Source: Bradyrhizobium sp. MOS003 (GTDB taxonomy: Bacteria; Pseudomonadota; Alphaproteobacteria; Rhizobiales; Xanthobacteraceae). From it: a DNA stretch of 64,000 nucleotides. The translations under genes were made by a program, and so were the position numbers. Position 1 is the first letter of the stretch. Each line of letters begins with the position of its first letter. The notes below the pieces were generated by a model. It saw only the letters and a list, made by a program, of their open reading frames with translations. It was not told where the DNA came from and did no database searches. The stretch spans positions 186,001-250,000 of the forward strand of contig NZ_PYFW01000001.1 in assembly GCF_003020125.1 (NCBI RefSeq). Reading direction: 5' to 3'. Below are positions 40,629 to 50,169 of the stretch, piece after piece.

Positions 40629-43265
40629 ATGACCTCCGAACGCTATAACGCCCGCGACGCCGAACCGCGCTGGCAACGCCTCTGGGACGAACAGGCGATC
40701 TTCGTCTCCAAGAACGACGATTCGCGGCCGAAATACTACGTGCTGGAGATGTTCCCCTACCCGTCCGGGCGCATCCATATCGGCCATGTCCGAAATTATA
40801 CGCTCGGCGACGTGCTGGCCCGCTTCATGCGCGCCAAAGGGTTCAACGTGCTGCATCCCATGGGCTGGGACGCCTTCGGCCTGCCGGCCGAGAATGCCGC
40901 GATCGAGCGCAAGGTCGCGCCGAAGGCCTGGACCTACGACAACATCGCCGCGATGAAGAAGCAGCTCCGCTCGATCGGGCTGTCGCTGGACTGGTCACGC
41001 GAATTCGCGACCTGCGACCCCAGCTACTACAAGCATCAGCAGAAGATGTTTCTGGACATGCTCGCCGCAGGTTTGGCCGAGCGGGAGAAGCGCAAGCTGA
41101 ACTGGGATCCGGTCGACATGACCGTGCTCGCCAACGAGCAGGTGATCGACGGGCGCGGCTGGCGCTCCGGTGCCGTTGTCGAACAGCGCGAGATGAGCCA
41201 ATGGGTCTTCAAGATCACGAAGTACTCGCAGGAGCTGCTGTCCGCGCTGGATGGGCTTGATCGCTGGCCTGACAAGGTGCGGCTGATGCAGCGCAACTGG
41301 ATCGGCCGCTCGGAAGGGCTGCTGGTCCGCTTCGCGCTGGATCAGGTGACGACTCCCGCCGGCGAGAGTGAGCTGAAGATCTTCACGACGCGCCCGGACA
41401 CGCTGTTCGGCGCAAAGTTCATGGCGATCTCGGCGGATCATCCGCTGGCGCAGGCAGCCGCCGCGAAGAACCCTCAGCTTGCGCAATTCATTGCCGACAT
41501 TAAGAAGATCGGCACCGCACAGTCGATCATCGACACGGCGGAGAAGCAGGGTTTCGACACCGGTATCCGCGCGGTCCATCCGTTCGATCCGAGCTGGAAG
41601 CTGCCGGTCTATGTCGCCAATTTCGTGCTGATGGAATACGGCACCGGTGCGATCTTCGGCTGCCCGGCGCATGACCAGCGCGACCTCGATTTCGTCAACA
41701 AATACGGCCTCGGCAACATTCCGGTGGTCTGCCCCGAGGGCCAGGATCCCAAGACGTTCGTCATCACAGACACCGCCTATGACGGTGACGGCCGCATGAT
41801 CAATTCGCGCTTCCTCGACGGCATGACCATCGAACAGGCCAAGGACGAGGTCGCCAGACGGCTGGAAAGCGAGCTGCGCGGTAATGCGCCGGTCGGCGAG
41901 CGACAGGTGAACTTCCGCCTGCGCGACTGGGGCATTTCGCGCCAGCGCTATTGGGGCTGTCCGATTCCCGTCATCCATTGCCCGAAATGCGATGTGGTGC
42001 CGGTGCCGGATGCCGACCTGCCCGTCGTGCTGCCGGAGGATGTGAGCTTCGACAAGCCGGGCAACGCGCTCGACCATCACCCGACCTGGAAGCACGTGAC
42101 TTGCCCCAAATGCGGCGGCAAGGCGAGCCGCGAAACCGACACCATGGACACTTTCGTGGATTCGTCCTGGTATTTTGCGCGCTTCACCGATCCCTGGAAC
42201 GAGAGCGCGCCGACGACGCCCGCGGTAGCCAACCGGATGCTCCCGGTCGACCAGTATATCGGTGGCGTCGAGCACGCGATCCTGCATCTGCTCTACAGCC
42301 GCTTCTTCACCCGCGCGATGAAGGCGACCGGGCACATCGCGCTGGACGAGCCGTTCGCCGGCATGTTCACGCAGGGCATGGTGGTGCACGAGACCTACCA
42401 GAAGGCTGACGGCACCTATGTGCAGCCGGCCGAGGTCAAGGTCGAGGTGGGCGGTAATGGGCGCCGCGCAACGCTGCTGACGACGGGCGAAGACATCCAG
42501 ATCGGCCCGATCGAGAAGATGTCGAAGTCGAAGAAGAACACGGTCGACCCCGACGACATCATCGAGACCTACGGCGCCGACGTCGCGCGCTGGTTCATGC
42601 TGTCCGACTCCCCGCCCGACCGCGACGTGATCTGGAGCGACGAGCGCGTCCAGGGCGCCTCGCGTTTCGTGCAGCGGCTGTGGCGGCTGGTGAACGATTC
42701 CGTCGAGCTCGGCAGCGCCGCGCCGGCGGCCCGGCCGGCCAACTTCGGTCCCGACGCCACCGCCCTGCGCAAGGCCGCCCATGGCGCGCTCGACAAGGTC
42801 ACCACCGGGATCGAGCGGCTGCACTTCAACGTCTGCCTGGCCCATATCCGCGAATTCGCCAATAGCTTCTCGGAGATCCTGCAGCGACCCGGCCAGCCGG
42901 CAGCCGATCTCGCTCCAGATCTGGCCTGGGCGATCCGGGAAGCCAGCCAGATCCTGGTCCAGCTGTTCTCCCCGATGATGCCGCACCTCGCCGAGGAGTG
43001 CTGGCAGGCTCTCGGCCAGACCGGGCTGGTTTCAGAGGCCAATTGGCCGCAAATCGAACGCGATTTGCTGGTCGAAGACAGTGTGACCCTGGTGGTCCAG
43101 ATCAACGGCAAGAAGCGGGGTGATGTCACAGTTGCAACAGCGGCCCAGAATCCGGAAATCGAGGCTGCCGTTTTGGCGCTCGATGCGGTAAAGCTGGCCC
43201 TGGACGGCAAGCCCGTCCGCAAGGTGATCATCGTCCCCAAGAGGATCGTGAATGTTGTCGGCTAG
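40629..43265 (+). CDS. leuS: Leucyl-tRNA synthetase
   Basis: An 878-residue class I synthetase, full length. The HIGH motif is RIHIGHVRN near residue 50. The CP1 editing domain (about 225-430) contains [13 protein letters not shown] with the threonine-rich editing motif. A zinc-ribbon-like pair, CPKCDVV and CPKCGGK, is present, and KMSKSKKN lies near residue 625. The anticodon-binding and C-terminal domains follow, ending in KKRGDV and [14 protein letters not shown]. It charges tRNA-Leu. The stop overlaps the start of lptE by 14 bases, so the two are translated from one message, an arrangement typical of rhizobia. Confidence 0.98.
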   Translation: MTSERYNARDAEPRWQRLWDEQAIFVSKNDDSRPKYYVLEMFPYPSGRIHIGHVRNYTLGDVLARFMRAKGFNVLHPMGWDAFGLPAENAAIERKVAPKAWTYDNIAAMKKQLRSIGLSLDWSREFATCDPSYYKHQQKMFLDMLAAGLAEREKRKLNWDPVDMTVLANEQVIDGRGWRSGAVVEQREMSQWVFKITKYSQELLSALDGLDRWPDKVRLMQRNWIGRSEGLLVRFALDQVTTPAGESELKIFTTRPDTLFGAKFMAISADHPLAQAAAAKNPQLAQFIADIKKIGTAQSIIDTAEKQGFDTGIRAVHPFDPSWKLPVYVANFVLMEYGTGAIFGCPAHDQRDLDFVNKYGLGNIPVVCPEGQDPKTFVITDTAYDGDGRMINSRFLDGMTIEQAKDEVARRLESELRGNAPVGERQVNFRLRDWGISRQRYWGCPIPVIHCPKCDVVPVPDADLPVVLPEDVSFDKPGNALDHHPTWKHVTCPKCGGKASRETDTMDTFVDSSWYFARFTDPWNESAPTTPAVANRMLPVDQYIGGVEHAILHLLYSRFFTRAMKATGHIALDEPFAGMFTQGMVVHETYQKADGTYVQPAEVKVEVGGNGRRATLLTTGEDIQIGPIEKMSKSKKNTVDPDDIIETYGADVARWFMLSDSPPDRDVIWSDERVQGASRFVQRLWRLVNDSVELGSAAPAARPANFGPDATALRKAAHGALDKVTTGIERLHFNVCLAHIREFANSFSEILQRPGQPAADLAPDLAWAIREASQILVQLFSPMMPHLAEECWQALGQTGLVSEANWPQIERDLLVEDSVTLVVQINGKKRGDVTVATAAQNPEIEAAVLALDAVKLALDGKPVRKVIIVPKRIVNVVG

Positions 43266-43803
43266 GATCCGCATCGCAGCCCGCTTGCTGGCGGTCGCCG
43301 CCTTGGCGGCGCTGACGGCTGGCTGCTTCCAGCCGATGTATGCCGAGCGCGGCGACGGCCTGCCCGGCTTGCGCGAGAAGCTGATGGGGGTGGAGCTGCC
43401 CCCGATCAACAAACCCAATGCCTCGCGCGAAGCCCGCGTCGGCGTCGAAATCCGCAACGCCCTGGCCTTCAAGCTCTACGGCAGCGCGACGGGCATGCCG
43501 CCGACCCACAAGCTGGACATCCGTTTCACCACCAGCCGCTCGTCGCTGATCGTCAGCGCCACGACGGGACTGCCGACCAGCGAAAATCTCGGCATCGACG
43601 CCCAGTACAATTTGGTCGAGGTCGCGACCGGCAAATCGGTGATGACCGGCACCACGTTCTCGCGCGTGTCCTACGACATGCCGGGCTCGTATCAGCGCTT
43701 CTCCCGCACCCGCGCCGTGCGCGACGCGGAGGATCGTGCCGCCAGCGAGATCGCCGAGAACATCACCACCCGGCTCGCCTCGTTCTTCACCGCAGGTACC
43801 TAA
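43252..43803 (+). CDS. lptE: LPS-assembly lipoprotein LptE
   Basis: A 183-residue lipoprotein with a signal peptide and lipobox LTAGC (Cys at about residue 25). The rest matches the alphaproteobacterial LptE/Rlp[10 protein letters not shown] at the mature N-terminus, [27 protein letters not shown] in the middle and a C-terminal helix [19 protein letters not shown]. It plugs LptD and helps insert lipopolysaccharide in the outer membrane. The start overlaps the end of leuS in another frame, and holA follows after a repeat: the leuS-lptE-holA order is conserved. Confidence 0.93.
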   Translation: MLSARIRIAARLLAVAALAALTAGCFQPMYAERGDGLPGLREKLMGVELPPINKPNASREARVGVEIRNALAFKLYGSATGMPPTHKLDIRFTTSRSSLIVSATTGLPTSENLGIDAQYNLVEVATGKSVMTGTTFSRVSYDMPGSYQRFSRTRAVRDAEDRAASEIAENITTRLASFFTAGT

Positions 43804-43811
43804 ATTCACTC

Positions 43812-43890
43812 CGTCATTTCCGGGCGTGACGACATCGTGAGCCCCGGAAGCCAGATTCCGGGTCCGCGCCTCGCGCGCCGGGCAATGACG
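43812..43890. repeat. Palindromic intergenic repeat (GTCATT...CCGGGC family)
   Basis: GTCATTTCCGGGCG at the left and CGCCGGGCAATGACG at the right are inverted copies, with an inner CCCCGGAAGCCAGATTCCGGG hairpin. Same family as 7453-7538. It separates lptE from holA without a T tract, so readthrough is possible. Confidence 0.7.
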
Positions 43891-43903
43891 TCCTTGAGGC
43901 CCG

Positions 43904-44932
43904 ATGGTCGCGCTGCGTGGAAAAGAGATCGACGCCTTCCTCGCCCGCCCCGATGCGGGCCGTCCGATCATCCTGCTCTACGGTCCCGATGCCGGCCTGG
44001 TGCGTGAGCGCGCCGATGCGCTGATCGCCTCTGCCGTCGATGATCCCAACGATCCATTCTCGCTGGTCAAGCTCGACGGCGACGAGCTCTCCGCCGAGCC
44101 CTCGCGCCTCGTCGACGAAGCCATGACGGTGCCGCTGTTCGGCGGCCGCCGCGCCATCCGCATCCGCGCCGGCTCGCGCAGCTTTGCCAGCGGCATCGAC
44201 ACCCTCGCCGAGATGAACGTGAGGGATTGCCGCATCGTGATCGAGGCCGGCGAGCTGCGCCCGGAATCGCCGCTGCGCAAGGCCTGCGAGCGCGCCAAAG
44301 CGGCCGTTGCAATCGGCTGCTATCCTGACACCGAGCGCGACCTTGCGAAGTTGATGGAAGACGAGCTCCGCGTCGCGAATTTGCGCATCGCGCAGGATGC
44401 CCGCGCGGCGCTGATGTCGTTCCTCGGCGGCGACCGCCAGGCCTCGCGCAACGAGCTGCGCAAGCTGACCCTCTATGCCCATGGCAAGGGCGAGATCACG
44501 CTGGACGACGTGATGGCGGTGGTTGCGGACGCATCCGAGCTCAAGCTCGACCCGATCGTCGACGGGGCCTTTACCGGCCGTCCCGACATCGTCGAGACCG
44601 AATTCGCCAAAGCCATGATCGCCGGCACTTATCCCGGCGTCATCATCTCCGCCGCGCAGCGCCAGGCTGCGTGGCTGCACAAATCCGCGCTCGCGATTGC
44701 CGACGGCCAGCCTGCTTCCGCCGTGCTCGACGGCGGCTATCCGCGCCTGCATTTCTCACGCAAGCCCGCGGTCGAAACGGCACTGCGCAATTTCAGCGCG
44801 GCACGACTCGCCGCCATCATCGAGCAGCTCGCGACCGCGGCGCTCGACACCCGCAAGCAATCGACGCTGGCGGCCGCCATCGCCCAGCGCACGCTGATGG
44901 CAATCGCCGCGAACGCGAAACGGCGCAGCTGA
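43904..44932 (+). CDS. holA: DNA polymerase III subunit delta
   Basis: A 342-residue clamp-loader subunit. It begins VALRGKEIDAFLARPDAGRPIILLYGPDAGLVRERAD (split by family convention: the degenerate P-loop-like GPDAGLVRE of delta). The middle has FGGRRAIRIRAGSRSF, and the C-terminal collar domain is all helical. It opens the beta clamp within the gamma/tau complex. The ATG at 43904 lies soon after the intergenic repeat and the gene is probably expressed with leuS-lptE. It converges with parB across a 100-base palindromic repeat. Confidence 0.93.
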   Translation: MVALRGKEIDAFLARPDAGRPIILLYGPDAGLVRERADALIASAVDDPNDPFSLVKLDGDELSAEPSRLVDEAMTVPLFGGRRAIRIRAGSRSFASGIDTLAEMNVRDCRIVIEAGELRPESPLRKACERAKAAVAIGCYPDTERDLAKLMEDELRVANLRIAQDARAALMSFLGGDRQASRNELRKLTLYAHGKGEITLDDVMAVVADASELKLDPIVDGAFTGRPDIVETEFAKAMIAGTYPGVIISAAQRQAAWLHKSALAIADGQPASAVLDGGYPRLHFSRKPAVETALRNFSAARLAAIIEQLATAALDTRKQSTLAAAIAQRTLMAIAANAKRRS

Positions 44933-44941
44933 ACCTCCACT

Positions 44942-45040
44942 CTCTCCACGTCGTTGCGAGAAGCGCAAGCGACGAAGCAAGCCAGGGTCTCTCCGCGGAA
45001 AGATCTGGATTGCTTCGCTGCGCTCGCAAGACGTGGAGAG
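44942..45040. repeat. 100-base imperfect palindrome (type A dispersed repeat)
   Basis: Left arm CTCTCCACGTCGTTGCGAG and right arm CTCGCAAGACGTGGAGAG pair, continuing inward through CGAAGCAA/TTGCTTCG with a few bulges. It fills the gap between convergent holA and parB. A half copy occurs at 5763-5812. Likely a mobile or REP-like intergenic element and a probable bidirectional terminator. Confidence 0.8.
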
Positions 45041-45050
45041 TGCGGAGGGC

Positions 45051-45938
45051 CTAAAGCCCACCCTTCGCCAGCCGCTTCATCACCTCGTCGAGCTGATCGA
45101 GATTGCTGTAGCTGATCTGGACCGAGCCGCCGGGGTCGCGGTGATTGACGGTGACCTTGAGGCCGAGTGCGTCGCTGACGCGCTTTTCGAGATCGATCGT
45201 ATCGGGGTCTTTTTCCTTGCCCCCGGTGGCGCGCGCCTTTTGCGGCTTGCGCTCCGGCACGCCCTCTTCATGCGCGAGTGCTTCGGCCTGGCGCACGTTG
45301 AGGCCCTCCTCGACGATGCGCTTGGCAGCCGCGAGCGGATCGGGCACGCCGATCAGCGCGCGAGCGTGACCGGCGGTCAGTTCGCCGGTCGCGATGAAGG
45401 CCTGCACTTCGGCCGGCAGCTTGGTCAGCCGCATCATGTTGGCGACATGGCTGCGGCTCTTGCCGACGACTTTTGCGATGTCTTCCTGGCTGCGTTTGAA
45501 CTCGTTGGCGAGCGCGTGATAGCCCTGCGCCTCTTCCATCGGGTTGAGGTCTTCGCGCTGCACGTTCTCGACGATCGCGAACTCCAGCGCGTCGCTGTCG
45601 CTGATGTCGACCGGGACGATCGGCACTTCATGCAGGCCGGCCATTTGCGAGGCGCGCCAGCGCCGCTCGCCGGCGATGATCTCGAAGCGATCCTGCGCGC
45701 CTTTCACCGGGCGCACCACGATCGGCTGGATCACACCATGCTGCTTGATCGACTCGCTGAGTTCCTTCAGCTCGGTGTCCGAAAAGGTGCGGCGCGGATT
45801 GCGCGGATTGGCCTTGATGAACTCGATCGGCACCTTGCGCTGCGCGCGCGGCCGATCGACATGCTGAGCCTCGCCGCCGACATCACCGATCAGACTTGCA
45901 AGACCCCGGCCCAGTCGCGAACGCGCTTCGTCGGCCAT
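45051..45938 (-). CDS. parB: Chromosome-partitioning protein ParB
   Basis: A 295-residue ParB. The N-terminal Arg-containing ParA-activating stretch is SRLGRGLASLIGD. The CTP-binding ParB/Srx domain (about 35-125) contains NPRNPRR, HGVIQPIVVRP and GERRWRAS. The helix-turn-helix that reads parS is EDIAKVVGKSRSHVANMMRL (about 150-170). The dimerisation domain is at the C-terminus. GGGAG precedes the ATG at 45938; an in-frame start at 45959 is less likely. It is downstream of parA, separated by a 155-base gap containing a palindromic repeat. Its target parS sites lie at 47.7-50.1 kb. Confidence 0.97.
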   Translation of the reverse strand: MADEARSRLGRGLASLIGDVGGEAQHVDRPRAQRKVPIEFIKANPRNPRRTFSDTELKELSESIKQHGVIQPIVVRPVKGAQDRFEIIAGERRWRASQMAGLHEVPIVPVDISDSDALEFAIVENVQREDLNPMEEAQGYHALANEFKRSQEDIAKVVGKSRSHVANMMRLTKLPAEVQAFIATGELTAGHARALIGVPDPLAAAKRIVEEGLNVRQAEALAHEEGVPERKPQKARATGGKEKDPDTIDLEKRVSDALGLKVTVNHRDPGGSVQISYSNLDQLDEVMKRLAKGGL

Positions 45939-45992
45939 CGCCAGCTCCCTTGGATTCACGCTGCAGCACTCCAGAACTCGTTTGAATCGAGG

Positions 45993-46074
45993 GGTGGGTT
46001 AGCCGAAGGCGTAACCCACCATTGTCAATTTCCGCGGAAGCAGAAGAGGTGGGTTACGCTTCGCTAACCCACCC
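45993..46074. repeat. Double inverted repeat GGTGGGTTA...TAACCCACC between parA and parB
   Basis: Two hairpins: GGTGGGTTAGCC...GGCGTAACCCACC and GGTGGGTTACGCTTCGCTAACCCACC. The pattern is a common dispersed intergenic repeat. In RNA the two could fold separately or with each other, and may attenuate parB relative to parA. Confidence 0.75.
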
Positions 46075-46093
46075 TACGGCCAGAACGGCGTCT

Positions 46094-46948
46094 TCAATGC
46101 GTGACGCGTAGCTCGCGCTCGCGCTGGATCACTTCGGTGGCAAGCCGCAAATAGGCTTCGCTGCCGACGCATTTGAGATCGTAAACCAGCACCGGCTTGC
46201 CGTAGGACGGCGCCTCCGAGATGCGCACGTTGCGCGGGATCATGGTCTTGTAGACCTTCTCGCCCATGAACTGCCGGACGTCGGCAACGACCTGGTTGGA
46301 GAGGTTGTTGCGCGAGTCGAACATGGTCAGCACGATGCCGTGGATCGACAGGTTCGGATTGAGCGTCGAGCGCACCTGCTCCACCGTCTGCAAGAGTTGC
46401 GACAGGCCTTCGAGCGCAAAGAACTCGCACTGCAGCGGCACCAGGATCGCGTCCGACGCCGCCATCGCGTTCACCGTGAGCAGGTTGAGCGAGGGCGGGC
46501 AGTCGATCAGCACATAGGTGTAGTCGGCATCCGGCGAAACGTTGTTGTTGAGCGCGCCGATCGCATCACGCAGCTTGAAAGCGCGGCCGGGCGTGGTGCC
46601 GAGCTCGAGCTCAAGGCCGGAGAGATCCATGGTCGAGGGTGCGATGTGCAGCCGCGGCACCGCGGTCGACACCACGGCTTCACGCAAGCCGGCTTCACCG
46701 ATCAGCACGTCATAGGTCGAGCAGGAGCGGTTGCGGCGATCGATGCCGAGGCCGGTCGAGGCATTGCCCTGCGGATCGAGATCGACGATCAGGACGCGCT
46801 CGCCGATCGCGGCGAGTGCCGTGCCGAGGTTGATCGCTGTGGTTGTTTTTCCCACACCGCCCTTCTGATTCGCCAGCGCCAGGATGCGCGGGTGACCGTG
46901 CGGGACCTCGGACGTCTTCTCTTGCTGCGGCTCGTCAATCACGCTCAT
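46094..46948 (-). CDS. parA: Chromosome-partitioning ATPase ParA (Soj)
   Basis: A 284-residue deviant-Walker ATPase. The P-loop is ANQKGGVGKTTTAINLG (about 26-42) with the signature Lys. The Walker A' is VLIVDLDPQGNAST, and the Walker B region is YVLIDCPPSLNLLT. The N-terminal 20 residues are a short charged leader. It forms ATP-dependent DNA-bound gradients along which ParB-parS complexes move after replication. The gene is 28 bases downstream of rsmG in the same direction, so gidA-gidB-parA-parB order (mnmG-rsmG-parA-parB) is intact, the classic origin-proximal arrangement. Confidence 0.97.
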   Translation of the reverse strand: MSVIDEPQQEKTSEVPHGHPRILALANQKGGVGKTTTAINLGTALAAIGERVLIVDLDPQGNASTGLGIDRRNRSCSTYDVLIGEAGLREAVVSTAVPRLHIAPSTMDLSGLELELGTTPGRAFKLRDAIGALNNNVSPDADYTYVLIDCPPSLNLLTVNAMAASDAILVPLQCEFFALEGLSQLLQTVEQVRSTLNPNLSIHGIVLTMFDSRNNLSNQVVADVRQFMGEKVYKTMIPRNVRISEAPSYGKPVLVYDLKCVGSEAYLRLATEVIQRERELRVTH

Positions 46949-46976
46949 CGAAATTCCCCACTTGGCCCCAGACGCC

Positions 46977-47747
46977 TCACCCGCGCCGTTCGATGGACAT
47001 CAGCTCGACGATCCACCCGTCGCCTGTACGGCTTTTGTGGAGCTGTGGCTGAATATTCCAATATTTAGCGGCTTCGGTCAATTCAGCCTCTACATCTTGA
47101 CCCTTGAGAAACAGCGCCTTTGCGCCTTGGCGCATCAGCGGCTCCGCAAAACCGATGAGTTGATGTAGCGGAGCCAGCGCACGCGCGGTCACGCAATCGA
47201 CGGGGCCGGTGATTCTATCCACATTATCCCCGATCTCCGCCAGATGTACGACTCCCGGAGATGTAGTGACGCGAACCGCTTCGCGCAGGAATGCCGCCTT
47301 CTTGGCGATTCGCTCGACGAGATGGACGCTTGCGCCTGGGGTCCCGGCCATGGCGCAGGCGAGCACGACGCCGGGAAAGCCGCCGCCGCTGCCGAGGTCG
47401 GCCCAGCGCTTTGCCGCGGGGGCAAGATCGACAAGCTGAAGCGAGTCGGCGATGTGCCGGGTCCAGAGCTGCGGCAAGGTCGAGGGCGCAACCAGATTGG
47501 TCTTGGCCTGCCACTCGCGAAGCAGCGCGATATAGCGATCGAGCCGTGCCTCCGTTTCATGTGAAACGGGCGCGAGCTTCAGCGCCTCGCGCTTGTCGGC
47601 GGCGATGATTGAATCGAGCGCCTGATCGTTGGCGCCGGCCTTGTCGATCTTCGGTTTGGCCGGTCCCGATTCGGGCCGACGAACAGCGCCCTCGCCTCCT
47701 GACCGTCGCGTTAGCGGTCTGTCTCCGCCCGGTCCGCGCTGTTTCAC
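46977..47747 (-). CDS. rsmG: 16S rRNA (guanine-N7-527) methyltransferase RsmG
   Basis: A 256-residue SAM methyltransferase (GidB). The SAM site is WADLGSGGGFPGVVLAC, and the body from ETEARLDRYIALLREWQAKTNLVAPSTLP on matches RsmG. The first 45 residues are a Pro/Gly/basic leader not found in short versions. I find no in-frame ATG, GTG or TTG after the GTG at 47747 until well inside the domain, so that GTG is the best start. It lies inside a perfect parS core (47740-47755), and the degenerate parS at 47554-47569 also lies in this gene. It methylates G527 of 16S rRNA. Confidence 0.9.
   Translation of the reverse strand: MKQRGPGGDRPLTRRSGGEGAVRRPESGPAKPKIDKAGANDQALDSIIAADKREALKLAPVSHETEARLDRYIALLREWQAKTNLVAPSTLPQLWTRHIADSLQLVDLAPAAKRWADLGSGGGFPGVVLACAMAGTPGASVHLVERIAKKAAFLREAVRVTTSPGVVHLAEIGDNVDRITGPVDCVTARALAPLHQLIGFAEPLMRQGAKALFLKGQDVEAELTEAAKYWNIQPQLHKSRTGDGWIVELMSIERRG
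47554..47569. promoter_or_regulatory. Degenerate parS-like site inside rsmG
   Basis: GTTTCATGTGAAAC (core 47555-47568) differs from the parS core by one base in the central CACGTG. It encodes the VSHETE segment of RsmG, so it may be a coding coincidence or a weak ParB site. Confidence 0.4.
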
Positions 47748-47755
47748 GTGAAACG
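47740..47755. promoter_or_regulatory. parS site 1, overlapping the rsmG start codon
   Basis: TGTTTCACGTGAAACG, one terminal base from the perfect 16-base parS palindrome TGTTTCACGTGAAACA. It spans the GTG start of rsmG in the mnmG-rsmG junction. Confidence 0.9.
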
Positions 47756-47756
47756 C

Positions 47757-49637
47757 CTATGCGATTGCTTTGGAGGTCTTCCGGGCCTCGCGGCGGAGAT
47801 AGGCCGCGAGAATGCCGAGCGCAGCCGGCGTCATCCCGTCGATCCGGCCGGCCTGCCCGACCGTGAACGGCCGGGCCTTCTCCAGCTTGGCGCGGACTTC
47901 GTTGGAGAGCCCAGGTACCCGCTGATAATCGACCTCGGACAGGACCAACCCCTCGTCTCGCCGGAAGGCTTCGACGTCGGCGCTCTGGCGCTCGAGGTAG
48001 ACATCATACTTGGCGTCGATCTCGAGATGGGTGGCGATGACAGGATCGATGGCGGACAGCTCCGGCCAGATCGCGCGGACCTGGCTCCAGCCGATGTCAG
48101 GATAGGCCATCAGCGAGAACGCCGACCGTCGCTGGCCGTCCCGATTCAAGGATAGTCCGTGCTTGATAGCTTCGTTCGGGGTGATTGCCAGCGACTTCGA
48201 CAGCGTTCGAGCCGCATTCAAAGCGCCCATCTTGGCGCGGTGATGCTGAGTCCTTGCGCTTCCGACGCAACCGAGGGCAATACCCTTCTCGGTCAGGCGC
48301 TGATCCGCATTGTCGGCCCGCAGCGTCAGCCGATATTCCGCTCGTGACGTAAACATCCGATAGGGCTCGCTGATGCCGCGGGTGACGAGGTCGTCGATCA
48401 TCACACCGAGATAGCCGTCAGCGCGGTCGAACACGGTCAGTGCGGCTCCGCTCGCAGCAAGCGCCGCGTTCAGGCCGGCCACGATGCCCTGCCCGGCGGC
48501 CTCTTCATACCCGGTGGTGCCGTTGATCTGTCCGGCGAGGAACAGGCCACGCAGACGCCTGGTCTGGAGGGTCGGATCGAGCTCGCGCGGATCGATGTGG
48601 TCGTATTCGATGGCATAGCCCGGACGAACCATCTTCACCCGCGCCAGGCCGGGAATGGTGGCAAGGATCGCGAGCTGGACCTCCTCCGGCAGCGAGGTCG
48701 AGATGCCATTGGGATAGACGGTGCTGTCGTCGAGGCCCTCAGGCTCCAGGAAGATCTGATGGCCGTCGCGGTCGCCGAAGCGGACGATCTTGTCCTCGAT
48801 CGAGGGGCAATAGCGCGGGCCGGAGCTCTTGATCTGGCCGGAATACATCGGGGAGCGATGGACATTGGCCCGGATCACGTCATGGGTAGCAGCCGTGGTC
48901 CGCGTGATCCCGCACTGGATCTGCGGCGTCGTGATCCGCTCGGTCATCACCGAGAACGGCTCAGGCGGCTCGTCTCCGGGCTGCATCTCGACCGCCGACC
49001 AGTCGATCGTGGTGCCGTCGAGACGCGGCGGAGTACCGGTCTTGAGTCGTCCGAGGGTGAAGCCGGCGCGCTCAAAGGACGCGGAAAGACCCATCGCGGG
49101 CGCCTCACCGACGCGGCCGGCGGGCCAGTTCTTCTCTCCAAGATGGATCAGACCGCGAAGGAAGGTGCCTGTGGTGACAACAACAGCCCCTGCCCGAAGC
49201 TCTCGCCCGTCGGCCAGGCGCAAACCGGTGACGCGGCCATCGGCCACGATCAGCTCGTCTGCCTCGCCTTCTATGACCGAGAGACCCTCGGTCTGCCGGA
49301 TCGCGGCCTGCATCGCGGCGGCATAAAGCTTCCGGTCAGCCTGGGCTCGAGGGCCTCGGACCGCAGGACCCTTCCGGCGGTTGAGGACACGAAACTGGAT
49401 GCCGCCGGCATCGCCTACGCGACCCATCAGGCCATCCAGCGCATCGACTTCGCGAACGAGATGTCCCTTACCGAGACCGCCGATCGCAGGATTGCAGGAC
49501 ATCGCGCCGACAGTAGAGAAACGATGCGTCACCAGAGCCGTCGCAGCACCCATCCGCGCAGATGCAGCCGCGGCCTCACAGCCGGCGTGGCCGCCGCCAA
49601 TCACAATGACGTCGAAGCTCTCTCGCTCTGTTCGCAT
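47757..49637 (-). CDS. mnmG: tRNA-modifying FAD enzyme MnmG (GidA)
   Basis: A 626-residue protein, full length. The FAD motif [19 protein letters not shown] opens it. Landmarks are [47 protein letters not shown] and [17 protein letters not shown]. The C-terminal helical tRNA-binding domain ends with [22 protein letters not shown]. With MnmE it installs the cmnm5 group on wobble U34 of tRNAs. It is separated from mnmE by a 532-base parS-bearing interval and from rsmG by nine bases. Confidence 0.97.
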   Translation of the reverse strand: MRTERESFDVIVIGGGHAGCEAAAASARMGAATALVTHRFSTVGAMSCNPAIGGLGKGHLVREVDALDGLMGRVGDAGGIQFRVLNRRKGPAVRGPRAQADRKLYAAAMQAAIRQTEGLSVIEGEADELIVADGRVTGLRLADGRELRAGAVVVTTGTFLRGLIHLGEKNWPAGRVGEAPAMGLSASFERAGFTLGRLKTGTPPRLDGTTIDWSAVEMQPGDEPPEPFSVMTERITTPQIQCGITRTTAATHDVIRANVHRSPMYSGQIKSSGPRYCPSIEDKIVRFGDRDGHQIFLEPEGLDDSTVYPNGISTSLPEEVQLAILATIPGLARVKMVRPGYAIEYDHIDPRELDPTLQTRRLRGLFLAGQINGTTGYEEAAGQGIVAGLNAALAASGAALTVFDRADGYLGVMIDDLVTRGISEPYRMFTSRAEYRLTLRADNADQRLTEKGIALGCVGSARTQHHRAKMGALNAARTLSKSLAITPNEAIKHGLSLNRDGQRRSAFSLMAYPDIGWSQVRAIWPELSAIDPVIATHLEIDAKYDVYLERQSADVEAFRRDEGLVLSEVDYQRVPGLSNEVRAKLEKARPFTVGQAGRIDGMTPAALGILAAYLRREARKTSKAIA

Positions 49638-49694
49638 GGCTGAACTTCTAGCTCAGGGGCGGCTGGGCCGGAAGTGGAAACTCGCGGCGCGGGA

Positions 49695-49710
49695 TGTTTC
49701 ACGTGAAACA
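49695..49710. promoter_or_regulatory. parS site 2 (perfect palindrome)
   Basis: TGTTTCACGTGAAACA, a complete 16-base match to the parS consensus, 58 bases upstream of the mnmG start. Confidence 0.95.
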
Positions 49711-49735
49711 CCGATCTCGGCCGAGGCAATTTTGT

Positions 49736-49763
49736 GAAAACAACCCCATGCACAGTAGAACGG
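49736..49763. repeat. 28-base exact repeat, copy 2
   Basis: Identical to 9145-9172, here between parS sites 2 and 3. Flanks differ on both sides, so this is a short mobile or dispersed unit rather than a gene duplication. Confidence 0.85.
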
Positions 49764-49779
49764 GCATTGAATTGTCTCG

Positions 49780-49795
49780 TGTTTCACGTGAAACG
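49780..49795. promoter_or_regulatory. parS site 3
   Basis: TGTTTCACGTGAAACG, one terminal base off the perfect palindrome, 70 bases to the right of site 2. Confidence 0.92.
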
Positions 49796-50000
49796 AAGCT
49801 GGGCCTCACGCCGGAAAAGCGCCTTATGGCCTTGGATTAGAGCCCAACCCCCAGTCCTTGGGAGCACAGCAAGCGATCTAAGCTTTACGCACCTACGGCC
49901 TTCGTCCAGCGGCTCGTCATGATAAGGAGAGGCCCCGCCTTAAAACGGGCCGGACTGGCGGAGAGAGGACTTTGATCGGCCCCGCCACTCAGCTGATTAA

Positions 50001-50016
50001 TGTTCCACGTGAAACA
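50001..50016. promoter_or_regulatory. parS site 4 (TGTTCC variant)
   Basis: TGTTCCACGTGAAACA matches the parS form with C at the fifth base, allowed in the broad consensus TGTTNCACGTGAAACA. Confidence 0.9.
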
Positions 50017-50111
50017 GCGGGTGGATTTAGCGCAGGCGACAGAACCTAAGTTCCGAATTACGCTTCACATCCCGACGAAAGACTGTGGGTTCCCGAAGAT
50101 ACGGTGATGGA

Positions 50112-50127
50112 TGTTTCACGTGAAACG
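50112..50127. promoter_or_regulatory. parS site 5
   Basis: TGTTTCACGTGAAACG, 43 bases to the right of the mnmE stop codon's side of the interval (mnmE ends at 50170). Confidence 0.92.
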
Positions 50128-50169
50128 AAGCAACGGAACAAGCGCTAGTTCTACAATCAAGAACTAGTT

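Larger units (their letters stand above)
49638..50169. other. parS-bearing intergenic region between mnmG and mnmE
   Basis: The 532 bases carry no convincing gene (short frames here are broken by parS palindromes). Four parS sites, the second copy of the 28-base repeat and a GAACTAGTTC palindrome (about 50160-50169, at the mnmE stop) are present. It functions as the main centromere of the chromosome by sequence. Confidence 0.8.

Noticed and set aside
49734..49922. Small protein starting MKTTPCTVE in the parS region
   Set aside because: The frame is produced by the 28-base repeat and passes through a parS palindrome; the other copy of the repeat gives a different frame end, so coding is unlikely.
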